From assembly GCF_900100315.1 (NCBI RefSeq), contig NZ_FNFF01000025.1, forward strand, positions 1 to 62,152: 62,152 nt of DNA, in the 5' to 3' direction. Within the stretch, counting starts at the first letter, position 1. Every line of letters begins with the position of its first letter. The stretch comes from Streptomyces indicus. Its GTDB lineage: Bacteria; Actinomycetota; Actinomycetes; Streptomycetales; Streptomycetaceae. Below, piece after piece: positions 62,058-62,152 of the stretch. The notes beneath the pieces are model-generated. The model was not told the DNA's origin and made no database searches. It was given only the letters and a program-made list of their open reading frames with translations. A program made the position numbers and the translations under genes.

Positions 62058-62152
62058 ACATCCATTCACATCAACGGATAGAGAGTCCACATTCGAGGGA
62101 GTCTAGTCCTTACAAGGCGGATGTCGGCGGTTCGAAACCGTCCGCGCCCACC
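62058..62152. repeat. Right copy of 95-bp terminal repeat; attP/att core with tRNA 3' half
   Basis: Exact copy of bases 1-95, lying 109 bases after the integrase stop codon. The integrase-proximal position and the tRNA 3' half are classical for a tyrosine-recombinase phage that integrates into a tRNA gene. Because phage-specific sequence upstream of the tRNA part is also duplicated, the two copies are one attP seen twice (circular molecule or tandem units) rather than attL and attR of a single insertion. Confidence 0.9.

Noticed and set aside
1..62152. CRISPR array
   Set aside because: No series of regularly spaced direct repeats with unique spacers was seen; the repeats found (51.4 kb, 37.0 kb, 59.7 kb) are short operators or iterons.

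Overview
The window is high-GC, densely packed DNA whose proteins read as actinobacterial, almost certainly Streptomyces. It is the complete genome of a temperate siphovirus-type phage or prophage with HK97-type heads and long non-contractile tails. The first and last 95 bases are identical. They carry the 3' half of a tRNA with anticodon TAC (Val-like), and a tyrosine integrase lies just inside the right copy. The repeat also contains about 50 bases of phage-specific sequence upstream of the tRNA part, so the window is best read as the circular (excised) form opened at attP, or one unit of a tandem array, rather than a simple attL-to-attR prophage.

Layout. (1) 1-5.5 kb: att site, a hairpin-rich non-coding stretch, then accessory genes on both strands: two XRE regulators, a pterin carbinolamine dehydratase, an acidic small protein paired with an Aca2/YdiL-like HTH protein (candidate anti-CRISPR operon), and several tiny, probably leaderless genes. 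(2) 35.2 down to 5.9 kb: one very long leftward late operon: AlpA-like HTH, duplicated tail-fibre genes, pectate-lyase-fold spike, SAM methyltransferase, HNH, terminases, portal, MuF-like protein, scaffold, capsid, a glycosyltransferase, head-tail connectors, major tail protein, frameshifted tail chaperone, tape measure, tail tip proteins, amidase endolysin, holin and collagen-like protein, ending in a strong terminator at 5841-5876. (3) 42.2 down to 35.4 kb: a leftward module resembling Streptomyces conjugative plasmids and AICEs: a TraB/FtsK-type DNA translocase, a membrane spread-like protein and many small genes, driven by a promoter with an operator in its spacer. (4) 42.4-44.1 kb: rightward regulators, including a GIY-YIG/GntR fusion. 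(5) 59.7 down to 44.2 kb: leftward early operon with Cro-like and excisionase-like proteins, RecE/RecT recombination genes, an amber-interrupted C5 methyltransferase, a lambda-O-like initiator with internal repeats, and DnaB. (6) 59.9-62.0 kb: rightward repressor and integrase, separated from the early operon by repeated TCCACATTC operators.

Working picture. The 59.4-59.9 kb switch chooses lysogeny (repressor, integrase) or the early operon (recombination, replication). The late operon then builds and releases virions. Independently, the TraB-like module with its adjacent CGAAAC repeats could move the circular form between mycelia, making this a phage/conjugative-element hybrid. Accessory genes (acr-aca-like pair, glycosyltransferase, methyltransferases, pterin dehydratase, collagen-like protein) look like defence evasion, virion decoration or host-fitness cargo. 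All functional calls are from reading the sequence only; no database search was run.
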